From the NCBI RefSeq assembly GCF_035582795.1, contig NC_134366.1:3826828-3890827 (forward strand): a stretch of 64,000 nucleotides of DNA, read 5' to 3'. This stretch comes from Mycteria americana. Taxonomy: Eukaryota > Chordata > Aves > Ciconiiformes > Ciconiidae. A program made the position numbers and the translations under genes. The notes below the pieces were generated by a model, which was not told where the DNA came from, made no database searches, and was given only the letters and a program-made list of their open reading frames with translations. Below are positions 12,501 through 30,720 of the stretch, piece by piece. Every line of letters begins with the position of its first letter. Positions within the stretch are counted from its first letter, which is position 1.

Positions 12501-13220
12501 TGCCGATGCCCCGAGATGCAACGCCGGTGTTTGTGCTTTCACCTACGGAGGAGGAAAACCCGTCGCAGAGAAGGAAGATGTGGCAAGGGTTGCTAACGAG
12601 AGCGGGCTGACGGCTTTCCAATGGGGACATCTGCTCACTCGCCGTGGGCCACCGGGGCCAGCAGATGGGACTGGCAGGGTCTCCTCCGCGGTGCTCACCT
12701 CTCAACCTCTTGGGAAAAGAGCCTGAATTGAAAAGACCAGCTTTACAGTACAGGGATTCAAGCACCACTAGCTAGATTTCGGCTTATTATAAATATCGAA
12801 GCGCCAGCAGGCATTCGTTCGGCTAGCGAGCGGGCGCACGACGCCGGCAAGCTCAACCCCGGACGGCGCGGCATCCCGCTCCTCCGAGCCCTGCCAGCAT
12901 CCCGGCACGACGATGAAGCCGATGCACGGGAAGATGAAACAGAGAGCGACGCCTTTTACCTACACCCTTACGGACGGATGGCGGTCCCCTCCTCAACATC
13001 CAACGCTCCTCGGGGGGGGGGGGGGGGGGGGGGGGGCTTCTTCCTGCTCCCCCTCTCCGCGGAGAATGATGGGTGAGAAAAAGGAAAAAAAAAAAAAACA
13101 AAAAAAACCAAAACGAGGAGGAAGGGGCGTAGAGAGCAAGCAAAGCCTTGGCTCCCCGGGGGGAGGCGTTCCTGAAGGGCAGAGCAGTCCGTGCGGGCGC
13201 GTGGCCGGGGCGGGGGGCAC
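9541..13220 (-). other. ZBTB47: Possible ZBTB47 3' UTR and flanking non-coding DNA
   Basis: This is the region directly 3' of the ZBTB47 stop on the - strand. No canonical minus-strand AATAAA is visible close to the stop. The first plausible signals are the AATAATAATAAAAAA run around 9551-9573, so the 3' UTR may be long. The stretch contains a 25-base G run (13012-13036), a poly-A/AC tract at about 13080-13115, and a 220-codon minus-strand open frame at 10600-11262 treated as unproven. The extent of the UTR is inference. Confidence 0.35.
13012..13036. repeat. Homopolymer of 25 G (C25 in the ZBTB47 sense)
   Basis: An uninterrupted run of 25 G on the + strand, starting about 185 bases past the ZBTB47 stop codon. 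In ZBTB47 RNA it would be a C run. The + strand DNA can form G-quadruplexes. Its length is likely to vary and to be prone to assembly error. Confidence 0.9.
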
Positions 13221-19868
<6,648 letters not shown>

Positions 19869-19973
19869 CTGTGGGGAGGAAGGAAATTAAACCATTCAGG
19901 AGAGCTCTTTCCCCAGGAAAACACCCGCCCGGCCATGCCACCCATCCCTGTCCATGCATCCCAAGTCAGAGAA

Positions 19974-20235
19974 GCCAACCAAGAAGCTCCGCTGCCAGCC
20001 CCAGCTTGGAGATGCCAACCAAGAAGCTCCACCGCCAGCCCCAGCTTGGAGATGCCAACCAAAAAGCTCCACTGCAAGACCCAGCTTCGAAACACCGAGA
20101 AGCTCTACCACTAGGCCCAGCTTGGAGATACCAGCCAAAAAGCTCCACCACCAGGCCCAGCTTGGAGACACCAGCCAAAAAGCTCCACCACCAGGCCCAG
20201 CTTGGAGACACCAACCAAGAATCTCCACCAACAAC
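19974..20235. repeat. Minisatellite, 40-bp unit, about 6.5 copies
   Basis: The unit starts GCCAACCAAGAAGCTCC and includes CAGCCCCAGCTTGGAGA. Copies start at 19974, 20014 and 20054, then, after a small deletion, continue with 40-bp spacing (around 20131, 20171 and 20211). It lies in ZBTB47 intron 1, about 105 bp upstream of the main-exon acceptor. Confidence 0.9.
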
Positions 20236-21576
20236 TTGAGTCCAGGAGACTCAATCAAGGAGGAGAAAGCCCGATGAAAGGACAGGCTGAGGCTGTACGA
20301 GCACCCACTGACATCCCTTCAGCCTTCAGTAGGAGGTACCACAGCCACCCCACCACCAAGGAGGTCCAAAGCCTGGCTTAGATATCCACGCTCGCGTGGA
20401 GGAGGTGTCACACAGGAGAGGGGATTCCTGGACCTCCTGAACCAGATGGAGACCCCGGGGGGACATTTGCCCCACCCAGGAAGCCAATTTTAGGCACCAG
20501 CTGAGATTTAACCCCCTAAATAGAAAGAAATTAGGATTTTAAACCTCCCCGCTTCTACAAGACGATTACATAAAACACAATATCCTCTAATATTTGCCGA
20601 GTTACGCTGCGTGCTCTGACTCACGGTAGCAGCCAGCTCGCTAGCTGGATTCGCCGGGATGATTTATATGCTTTTTTAATGCCCATTTTAAATCGCCTGG
20701 GGAAAGGCACTACCTGGAAAAATTCAAATCAGGGAGCAGCATCCCCAGGCTGGGAAACGCTGCGACTGCCACCGCGCCCCAGGCTGCGTTTGCTGGATAT
20801 TTAAATTTAGCTCACATGTACTTTGCATGGTGCAGACCACTCCTGGACGTTCATCACCTCTCCTGGGGATACCTGAGCCCCAGGACGGGTTTGCCAGCTG
20901 CATCCCAAATGCAAGGGACATCCCACGCCCTAAATCCCGCACCCTGTATTAAAAGCAGGTGGGATATCCCCTTTCCCTCTGCTTCCCTTTGGCTTTCTGT
21001 GCCGAACACCCAGTTCATGGATGGAGACGGAACCGGCCGCGTTAACGCCCTCTTTCCCCACAACTGCGGGATGTGACCAAGGACATGGTGCAGAACAGTG
21101 GCGGAGATGGAGGGTTCAACCCACTGGGTTTAATCCTGCACCTCCTGCTCCAAAAAGAGTTTCTCAGCCCCTGTTTTTTGTGGGACAAATGGCAGCTCTT
21201 GATCAACACACAAATTCCAGCAAGACACGTTTTGTTTGTCTTTTTTTTTTTTGTGAGCCAAAGGCAAAAGCACACACAGACAGAAATGTTTAAATAATAA
21301 AAGAAGGGTGTTTTCTTCTCTGTTTTCTCAACAAGCAAAAAAAGACCCTTCCCCCTCCCTGCCAAAATTTTTCATTTTCACTGAATTTCTGCTCCGCAAC
21401 CAAGCCGCCCAACCAACGGGGCTGTCAGCTCCGCATGGTGCCGATGGCCCCGGGAAGCCCCAGCACACGCTCGCACCCGGGGAAAACAGGGAAAAAACAG
21501 GGAAAAAACAGCTCTTCTCCAAACTCTCGGCTCTGCAGCCTGGAGGGGGGCAAAGAGGTAGTAAGAGAGGGGGCTT

Positions 21577-21736
21577 TATATATATTTCTCTATATACGCT
21601 AATATATATTTTTATATTTTATATATTCATTTTTATATATATCGTTAAACTCTTTGTATATATAAATGCATAAATATATAAACACTCTTTATATATATAT
21701 AAATATATAAACACTCTTTATAGATATATTTGTTAT
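21577..21736. repeat. AT-rich low-complexity tract with a 29-bp tandem duplication
   Basis: About 160 bp of TATATA-type sequence in an otherwise GC-rich intron. Within it a 29-bp unit (AAATATATAAACACTCTTT plus a TA tail) starts at 21672 and again at 21701. Confidence 0.85.
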
Positions 21737-22521
21737 AAAATGCTGCATCCCAGCTGGAACATCCATCCACCCCCGCCATTTTCTAAGCCTCGCGACTGCC
21801 AAGGACATTTCAACGAGAGGAACTTGGATGGCTCAGCCCCCCCAAGCGCACAGAAAATAAATAATGATATAATAAATATCGAACGCCGAAGAGACAGCAA
21901 GCTTTCAGCGGAGCAGTTCGCTGTTTGCCAGGGACTCTCCTGCTTTGCTTTCGCTAGGAAAAAAAAAAAAATTAATTCAGGTTTTTCCTCCTGGATCCAT
22001 CTCACCTCCCTGCCTATATAGGATGCCCCAAGCTCAGCCACGGAGAAATGGGTGCAAAACAGGGGGGAATTGGGTCCGCCGGGCGGCATCGCCTCTGCAC
22101 AGCCCAGCCTGGAAAACAAAAGCTGGGTTTTTTTTTCTTTTTTTTGCTCTGGATCGAGGTTTTTTGGCAAAAGGGGCTGACCCCTCACCCAGCGCCGGGG
22201 CTTGCCAGGCGGCTCTAATCAGTCCCAGCAGCGGCGAGGACAATGCGTGTCTTGGCCGCGTCCCGTCAGTGACTTCAGCCCGGGCTTGTCAGCGGGAGGT
22301 TTTTGCTCTTTATTGCTATCAGATGCTTTTCGTGAGCTCGCCTGGAGCCGGAGCCCTAGCCAAGACGAGAGGCGCCCGCCGGGGTGAGATCCCAAGAAAG
22401 ACCCCAACTTGCCCCAAAATACCCCTCCGGCAGCTCCCACCCCTGCAACCCCATCGGAGCGGAGAAGCCTGATTAATTGGGATTAATGGGAGGGTTAAAT
22501 CCACTACCCTTCCCTTGGGAA

Positions 22522-22618
22522 AACACAAATATTTTAAATATTCATATTTTTTAAAAAAAATTAAAAATACATATTTTTTCAAAAATATTTTTTAAATACT
22601 TTAAAAAAAAAAAAATCA
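22522..22618. repeat. AT-only island
   Basis: Nearly pure A/T sequence with runs of A and T and alternating AAATATTT blocks, flanked on both sides by GC-rich DNA. It has no coding character. Confidence 0.8.
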
Positions 22619-25600
22619 CAGTTTTGCTCTTTTCTACCATCACCACCTTGGCCCTCTGGGTCCCTCTGCCCGACACGGCGCCGCGGGAGCAGGTCACCCA
22701 TCCCATCCCCGTCCCGAGCCTGGACTTGGGGTGCTTGCTGGGTGCACCAAACCGGAGCGAACCCCAAAACTGCCAGCCCCTTCCATGCACCGCTGACCTC
22801 CAGGCAAGGCCCTGGCATTGTCGACACCGAAAAAAACACCCCTAAAAATTATTCGAAAGCAGCGTGGCCACGAAGTCCCCACCCCGAGGGGACGGCGGTG
22901 CCTGCAGACAGCCCTCCCCGCCCTCACGCTGCCCTCCGGCTCTATTTTAAGAGCGTTTTCAAGCGACGCTGCCAAAGCCCTGTCCCGAAATGGCCGGCGG
23001 GGCAGGAGGGCGGCCGGAGGACGGGGAGGATGCTCGGGGTGAGGGGGGACCGAGGGGCGCGGGTCGGCTGAGCCCCGACGGCGGGGGACGCGAGGAAGAG
23101 CTAAGAGTCATACAGGAACGGTGGCCGAAGCAGATGCCGATGCTCGCTGGACCAGGGCAGTCCCTTCTGGAGAAGCCCCCAAAAATCCCACTATAGCAAA
23201 CGGAGCCCGAGAACGGCCCCGCTCCCCTTCCACCCGCATCCCCCGGCGTGCCTCAGTTTCCCTAAACGGCCACACCAAGACCCGATCACCTCCCTCGAAA
23301 GGAGGCTGCTGCTAGATTTAAATCACTGTGCCAAGACAAAATGCTATTTATCTTAGCAGGTATTAAAAGCCGGATCCCTAAATCCTCCCGCAGCAATAAA
23401 CCCCCCCGAGGGACCGGTAGGTCGGGTCACCCTGGCTATATTTAAATACTCAAATCTGCAGCCCCCCAGAAGACCACCCCGACATTCACCGGCCTCTCTT
23501 TATTTATAGCCACATCTATCGCCCTCATCACCGGAGCATCGAGGACCACGAATACGTCTCTCCTGTAGCAGCACAAAGACAGGGTTTTGCAGCATTAAAA
23601 AGCACATTTAAGTCCCCGCTTCACGCCGGGCAGAGCGCTTAGACCAGCTGCCTGTGAACCCGTTTCCATCCAGGACAAAATTTGGGGATTTCCCTAACAT
23701 TTTTCAACCCCAAAACTCCCATGAAAAACAGCGATCTGCTTTTCAGTATCGTTCGTAACCACCGAAACATTTACCATTGACCTTCAGTATTAAATTGCAT
23801 TACGGCAAAGTGCTTTAATAAGTAGCTGAATCCGACGTTCGCACTTGCTCCTCTAGAAAAAAGCCCGCGTCCTATTCTCAATTTGAACGCCGCTGCATTT
23901 CAGGGAGAAAGAACTTGGTTGAAACTATTTAATGCCACAACTTGACTTCTGCCAAAGAAAGAAACAACATTAGAAACCTATTTTTACAGATTAATTCAAA
24001 TTATACAAAGGCGTATCGTTAGAAATTCCAAAAAACATCTGCGCTTTGGCTTTTAATCCTCAATCCCCTATGATTTGCCCTCTGCTTTCAAGACCCTTGA
24101 ATGAGACCTTCAGCCTTTTCTCTGTAGTTTTGAGGCCATACAGGGTTTTTTTAGAGGATGATGTGACGCTCGCGTCTTCCCACGCCTCCCAAAACCGGGA
24201 TGCACTGGGACGAAGCCGCCCCAGAACCAGCAGCGCTGCCTGGACCGTACGCATCCCATACATCGCCAAAACCACCCATTTTTGGACCACGGCCACGCGT
24301 GGAAACCTGGCAGCGGGGTAAAACGCATCCCAACGCGCCCTTCCCTCGCCTATCGCCTACCTCCACCGCTCTGCTTGCCCATCGATCGCCCTCCTCCCCG
24401 GGGACCTCTCCTGGGGGTGCTTCGCCCTCCCGCAGCACAGGACCGTGCTTGGGGAGGGGGGGGGGGGATTTGTTCGCTTCTCCAACGGGTGTTTTTATTT
24501 AATTAGGGGAGGGTTGTCCGGAAAAACAAGCAGGAAGGGAAAACAATAGCTCGGCCGCAGCCCCGCCTGGCGAGGCGCCGGCCGACATGGCCCCAAGCGC
24601 CCACCACCGGCATCCTGCCCGCCGGGATGCTGCCAGGGCTGGACCAGGCGCTGGCCGGGGATGGTCCCATCCCAGCTCCGGAGGCCGGGGACGGACCCGT
24701 CCTTTAGGACGGTGGTGACACCATCTAAAACGGTGATTTTTTTCCCCTATGTGCCATCTAAAAGGCTTGAGGCTGCCAAAAAAGAGAGTCATATACAGGT
24801 TCTAGGAAGCAAGGGGAAAGGGCTCAGCGATGCTCCCAGAACCCGTCCCACCCTGGGGTGTCGGGCACCTTGAAAAACACCTCCCAGCCTCCGCACAAGT
24901 GAAGAAGAGCGTTAGCCCAGCTGGGGGACAGGCAGATGCTTCCCAGGCTTTTTTTTTTTTCCCCCTCCCCTTTGGTTTTGGGTTTTTTTGTGGTTTGGTT
25001 TTTTTTTTTTTAATAGCATCCAGCATTTACAGGCTTCGGCGCAAAGACGCTTTTCCAGGGAGCAGCCTGGGAAGCCGGCAGCAGCGCCAGGCCCAGCGGG
25101 ACCGTCCTCAGCGCAAGGGAACGGGGACAAATCCTTCCCCGATCCCCGTGCCCTGGCAGCCAGGGAGCCGCCTCTGCAAATGGGAAAAAGGTTCCTTCGG
25201 GCTTTTCTTGTAAAGTGCCACGGCCGCCCGTGGCTTGGGGCGAGCTGGGCGACGAGGTGGGATGAGCAACACAAGGCTTCACCCCGGCGGCAGCGGGCGC
25301 TGGCTTCCCAGCAGCACAGCCCCCAGAGGGTTAACGGCTGGTTGCTTTCTCATTTATTTTATATTTTTAAAATTTTTTAAACCCCACCAGCTGCTCTGGG
25401 CGTCTTTCTCCTTTTCTTTCATGCACAGAGCTGTAAAGCCACAAAGATGCTTCGCAAGGACGGACAGACAGGCCAACCCCGCCATCAGCCCCCCATGCCC
25501 GAACCGGTCCAGTGAGGCAACGCTGCAAAGCTGCTCCTGGGGGATGCCACCACCCCCCACCGTGATGGCATCGGGGACACCATCCCTCTGTTCCACCAAG

Positions 25601-28600
25601 GGCGACGGCGGAGGGCATTGCCAAGCCCCGAGATCGGCTCGGTAACCTGGGCGTCCATCCCGACACGTGCGAAGGCGAGCACCGTCCCCTGCGCAAACAG
25701 AGCATCCCTGCTGCAAAAATACTGAGGCTTCAGCCCAGTGCCACATTATTTTCAGCCCAGGACAAGCCCCAATCCCTCTGCTCCGGCAGGAGAGCCGGAG
25801 GCACCGCAGCCAGGCTGGATGCACCCGTCTGTCTGTCCCTGTCCCCTCGGTCAGGGCCAAAAGGGGTTTCTTTGGGCGCAGCTCAGCCAGACCCAACACA
25901 CGGTGCAAGAGCTCTGCGGGTAATTCAAGATCTGTGCTAAGCCCGTAGCGAGGTCTGGGGTTAAACCCCGAGCGGCCGCAGCTGGATTTCGGCAGAGCTG
26001 GCATCCTCCTGGCAAACGCCGAACGCAGGCAGAGCAGCCGAGCCACGGGGTCCCTGCCAGCGCCTGGCACGGAGAGTGACACCCGGTTGATGGAGATGTC
26101 CCCAGCCGCCGCCCTGGCACGGGAGCAGGCGGCGGGATGGGATGCCGCTCTCCTGTCTGGGGGATGCGGGACCCCCCGCGCAGTTACTGCTGGGGTGGAA
26201 AAGCCCAGGACACACACACGCACACGCAAAGCCGCTGTCCCCCTCCCTCCCCTACCCGAGAAAAACAAGCAGAGGAAAGATCGAGGGAGGAAACGAGGAC
26301 AAAACCCAACGCTGACCTCCCCAGCCGGGCCATCGGCCAAGCGGCTGCGCCAGGGGCTGGCTCCGGACCGTTGCCCAGCCCGGCGCGAGCCGCGCGAGGC
26401 CGGGGAGGAGGCGAGCACCGTGCCCTCGGGACCCTACGGATGTCCCCAGCGTCACCAAGGGAGGGGACGGATGCAGCGAGGCAGGCGGTACGCCGAGCCC
26501 CCCGTGGCTCATCGGACCCCCAGGGACCCCAAATTCAGCGCAGAGAGCACGGAGGGGTACAACAGGGCAGCCACCGCACAGCTTGCGCAGAGCCCGAAGC
26601 CGTCGTGTCCCCGAGCCAGCCCCACACCCACGCGCTGCCACGCAACGGCCGGGAAGAGGCCGAGATCCCCGGAAAGCAACGCGGACGGATGCAGAGAGCC
26701 TCCTCCCACGTGCTGCTGAATTAGGCTGGCACCAGCCGGCGGCACCCCCCTGCCCGGCACCGTGGTGCCCAGCCCCGGGGAAGCCACCGTGCCCTTCCAG
26801 CTGGGTCAGTAGTGAGATGGGATACGACACCTCCAAGGTTTGCCCCGCACCCGGCTCCCGTCAGACCCTCAAACCACGGCGTTTTCTAACCCAACTCCAG
26901 ACCACAAAATTGCCAGAAAGGTCCAAGGTTGAGCCTCTCCCAGCACCCTGGGCAGGGCTTTCCATCCCGGTGCATCCTCTCCAAACCCTGGCACTGACCC
27001 CAGAGATGGTCCCCATCTCCAGCTCCATCCTAAACCCAACCTTGCTCTTTGGGAAGCACCAGCCGTGCCTCTCTGGTCCAGCCATCCTTCCTGCCCAACA
27101 CTTCCACGTTTTTATGAACGTGCATTAAAATGGCTTATTTTTATCACGGCTGTCCAGCAAATTCAGCAGCTCGGGTAGCAAGGCTTTAACTCAGACAGGG
27201 CGTTAGTAGCCCTGGCTCCGGGCAAAAGATATCATCATAAAAATAATAATAAAAAAAGACAATTTATTGTAATTAAGGCCTCTAACCACCGCCCTGGCCA
27301 CTCTTTCCCCATATCCAAAGTCATCCCAGGTTTCACCATCAGGAGAGGCAGCCGAAGCACCGAGGTTGGCCGAAGAGGGGACAGCAACCCCAAAGGTCAC
27401 GGGGACAAGTCCTCAGGCGTCCCCACATGGGAAACCCAAGAGGGCCAGCCCTGCCCTGCAAATACCACTCCAGCAACGCAACGCAACACGTTTCCTTTCG
27501 AAATAAGAGAGGAAAAATGAGGGGCAGGTGGCACCGAGCCTAGCCCTGAGCTCGCCCTCCCCACCGGCATCCGCTCCTCCAGCCTCTCAGGGACAGATCC
27601 TATGGGATGTCAGGGGACACCTAGCATGCAAACCACGCGGGGGACCTGGAGATCCCCTTTTTCGGGGCCACGCAAACGTGGCAGCAAAATAAAAACTTCA
27701 GCTCTTGCTCTTCCCAGAGAGCACTTTGTCACGGCCATTGCCACATCCCCATCTGAAGAGGCTTACACGCAGCTGCGCGGGAGAGCCCTTAGTTTTCTCC
27801 TCCAGCCAGAGCGAGAAGGGAAGATGGGGAAAATCAGCAATTCCCCCAAAATCTTCAAAGACCCTCTGATGTTTTGACACATTCAGTTCGTCCGCAAAAG
27901 GTTTCTCCCTATTCTTCCTTAAGCAGAAAAACCTGCATCTTAAAAATAACCAATATTTAATCGACTCGCAGGCAACCTCCTGCTTCTCCCTCCCTTTTAC
28001 AAAGAAGACATCTCCAAAGGCAGCAGCGGGTTATTTTTATGAAGGGGGTGACACGTCTCTCCTCCAGACGCAAGACAGAAATACAAGGCCATTTATCTCA
28101 CCCGACTCCGGCGTTTGCCTGGTAATAACCTAACGCGCCGTTAATTCTTCGCAGGGAGAACAAAGCTCTGCCGTGAAGCCAAGCCGGGTGGCGAAGGGAA
28201 CCCTCCGGCTGCCCCGGCAAAGCCCCCGGAGCGGTGTTTAGCCCAGCCGGCATCCTTGGGGAAACTCCGCAGTCAGAGCTGAAACGTTTGCACTCAGCGA
28301 GGTTTCACCCCAGATCCAGAAAGAAAATAAAAAATAAAAATAATAAATCCCTTAATATCTTTCCAAGGAGGATTTTTGCTCCGTAAAGCAAATTTCCCTC
28401 TGGTTCTTGCTGAGGCTGGGCGTGGAGGAAAGGTTTAATTCCCAACTTTTCCCCTTCTTCCTGGCAGGGCTGCCCGCTCGGGTGGGCTCCGGGCATCTCC
28501 ATCCCCACCTCGGGGCACGAAACGCTCCCAAAAGCCGCCCCGGTGCCTCCCCCGGTCCAACTCGGGGAGGTCTCCACCAGCATCTCTCTCCGGAGGGGAT

Positions 28601-29281
28601 GCAGGGGGGGTTTCAGCAGCCGATTTAACGCCAGCAGGAATTTCGCAGGCCGAGCACGGTCGGCCGGCACGAACCCAAGCTCCGGTTACCCCCGATACCG
28701 GGGCCGGGGGGTGCCGAGCCCCAGCCTGGCGTCCCGGCCATCATCTTGTGCAGCGGGTCAGCGTTGTTTCTTTATTTTTTCCAAAGCTTGCACTTTCTTC
28801 CCCTTTCCGAAAAGCCGCTCGAACGCCTCCCGGGGTGTTATCACGGGCACAGAGCCATCGCTGGGGCAATCACAACCCCGCACTTTTAGGGATGGGGAAA
28901 GCACCAGGGTACCGGGAACCGCGGTCCTTGGCCACAGCACATCCCAAGGGATTTCCCATACATCTTCCTGGCTCGGGCCTGCTCTCTGCAAGTCAAACTA
29001 ACCCCCCCAAAAGTCTGTCGGCCGCTAAAATAGGTCACTGCCGCAGGCGAGAGCCCCGGCTGCAAGGCTCCGGGTGCAAGCAGCCTCCCTCTGTTATTAT
29101 TATTCTTTTTTTTAAGAGCATGCATGGAAAAATCCCTTCGCAACCCCAAAGCGGGGTGGGATGCTGCACCCTCCTCGTCCCACGCTCGCGGCCTCGCTCC
29201 TCCGGGGTAGGGGGGTGAGCGAGCATCCCCCCAAACCCCCGGGGAAAAGGGGGCCCCGGGGAAGGGCAGGAGCGAGCCGGG

Positions 29282-30110
29282 GGGGGGGGGGGAGGGAAGG
29301 ATGAGGAATTAGCAAAATGAAGGAGTCATCCGGGGAACAAAAAGGGCCGAGGAAGCGGCAGGCTGCTCCTGCGCTCCCGCAACGCCAGCAAATCCTCCGG
29401 CCTGGGCGACCAGGCGGCTCGAAAAGTTTCCCCCCCCCGCTCCCCAAATTTTCCCAAGCGGGAGCCCTGAGCTGGGTTGGGGGGGGCCAAGGCGAGCGGC
29501 CCCCTACAACCTTAAGGGGTGCTGGGCCGCACGGGCCCCCCCAAGGGTGGTCAGGCCCCGCTGCACACCCCCCTCCGCACCCCAAACCCCCCCCAGCACC
29601 TCTCAAGGCATCCCAGGGGCGAGGGCGAGCCCAGCCCCCCCCCCCCCAGCCCCTCACCCCGTGCAAAAAGGGCCTGTGCATGGAGGGGGGGGCGATCGCG
29701 GAGAGCATTTTTTTTTTTTTTTTCCCCAATTTTAACCAAACGCAAAACCTTTCCCCCCTGCACAAAAAACGGGGGGGGGGGGTGTCCCCATGCAGCCCCC
29801 CCCCACCACCACCACCACCACCACCTCCGTCAAAGCGCTTTGCAATGGAAACACCCGGCCCCATTGCACGGGTGGGTTGCGCTGTTGGTCCCCCCCCCGC
29901 ACCCCCAGCCCCCCCGCAGCCCTCCCCACGCGAGGATGCAGCACGCCGCCGGCTCGCCCATGCAAACCCAAACCCCCCCCCCCTCCACCTCCACCGCCCT
30001 TGCGAGGATTTGGGCAAGTTTCGGAGGCCGTTGCGAAGTCAGCAAAGCCCCGGGAACGCGAGGAAACGGGGAGGGGGGGGGGGGGGGGAAGAGGAAAATA
30101 AAAAAAAAAA
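29282..30110. repeat. G/C homopolymer-rich CpG-island segment
   Basis: It contains multiple runs of 8-15 C or G (for example near 29281, 29637, 29770, 29980 and 30073), a (CCA)n run at about 29804-29826 and T17/A18 runs. CpG density is high. It is likely part of the ZBTB47 CpG island and is technically difficult to sequence. Confidence 0.75.
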
Positions 30111-30269
30111 AAAAAAAGAAGAGAAAAGGGAAAAGGGGGGGTTGCAAGCTCTACCATTTTGATGCAAAGGTCTCCGCGCAAAGGAGTCCCGGTCCTCCTC
30201 CGCTTGCCTGGGGTTTTTGCTCTCCATGAAAAAAAAAGAAATGTTGGGTTGGGTGGTTTGCTGGGTTGG

Positions 30270-30570
30270 TTGCTTTTTTTTTTTTTTTGCCTTTTTTTTT
30301 TTTTTGGCTGGCTTTTTCGCTTTTTTTTTTTTTTTTTTTTTTTCCTTTTGGGGGGTGTGGGGGGGAGGAGGAAATTACCGCGCCGCCGCTGCCAGCCCTG
30401 CTTGCATCCCCTGTCCCTCTTTTCTTTTTTTTTTTTTTTCCTTTTTTTCCTTTTTTTTCCTCTCCCCCCCCTTTTTTTTTTCTCCTTTTTTTTCCTTCTC
30501 CCCCCCCCCCCTTTTTTTTTTTTTTTTTTCCTTTTTTTCCTCTCCCCCTTCCCCTCTCCTCCTTCTCTTC
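30270..30570. repeat. 300-bp polypyrimidine tract (polypurine on the minus strand)
   Basis: From about 30270 the + strand is largely T and C, with T runs up to 22 and CCTTTTTT units, broken by a mixed block at about 30350-30410. The minus strand is correspondingly purine-rich. It sits just downstream, in the ZBTB47 sense, of the putative start site. Such mirror-rich tracts can form triplex (H-)DNA. Confidence 0.85.
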
Positions 30571-30571
30571 T

Positions 30572-30595
30572 TCACCTCATCCTGCCCATCGCCAT
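30572..30595 (-). other. Possible 8-codon upstream ORF in the ZBTB47 leader
   Basis: Just downstream of the presumed start site the minus strand has ATG in a good context (AACATGGCG), with two more in-frame ATGs, ending TGA: M-A-M-G-R-M-R. Alternatively the ending GAG/GTGAAG could be a splice donor for a leader exon. Splicing there to the main exon would not give an in-frame start. Confidence 0.25.
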
Positions 30596-30720
30596 GTTAG
30601 CCCCTTTTAGGAAGACGGAGGAATGCGGAGCGGCGGCGGCTCCGGCTGCCAAGAGCCCCGGGGCCGCTGATTGGAGCCGCCGCATCAGCCGGGGCCGCGG
30701 CTGCCCCTTTAAAGGCACAG
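30590..30720 (-). promoter_or_regulatory. Candidate ZBTB47 CpG-island promoter with CCAAT and YY1 motifs
   Basis: On the minus strand, CCAAT at 30670-30674 precedes a YY1-type motif (AACATGGCG, 30590-30598) by about 72 bases, a spacing common for a TATA-less promoter with the start site near 30600. The surrounding sequence is rich in CpG and GGCGGC. A CCTTTAAAGG palindrome lies at 30706-30715. Assignment to ZBTB47 follows from strand and position and is an inference. Confidence 0.45.

Larger units (their letters stand above)
19869..30571 (-). other. ZBTB47: Presumed ZBTB47 intron 1
   Basis: If the promoter near 30.6 kb is correct, this ~10.7-kb GC-rich stretch is the first intron and may contain the small exon carrying the initiator ATG. 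CpG-dense blocks appear at about 24.2-24.7, 25.0-26.7 and 28.1-30.1 kb. Homopolymer and C-rich tracts are common from 29.2 to 30.1 kb. Many long open frames here reflect GC content and not genes. I recognise no domain. Confidence 0.45.

Noticed and set aside
6556-13220. Searched for HHATL, the usual KLHL40 neighbour
   Set aside because: No MBOAT-like membrane-segment exons were seen on either strand.
19974-20235. Regular direct repeats considered as a CRISPR-like array
   Set aside because: The whole 40-bp unit repeats without unique spacers, and it sits in an intron of a vertebrate gene; it is a minisatellite.
25354-26418. 354-codon minus-strand open frame
   Set aside because: It lies in CpG-dense, GC-rich intron-like DNA where stop codons are rare. 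Overlapping frames on both strands are also open, and the translation shows no domain, only Arg/Pro/Gly-rich composition.
29112-30017. 301-codon minus frame and long overlapping plus frames
   Set aside because: The frames are made by C/G homopolymers and triplet runs. The translations are poly-Pro, poly-Gly and poly-Phe, typical of low-complexity shadows.
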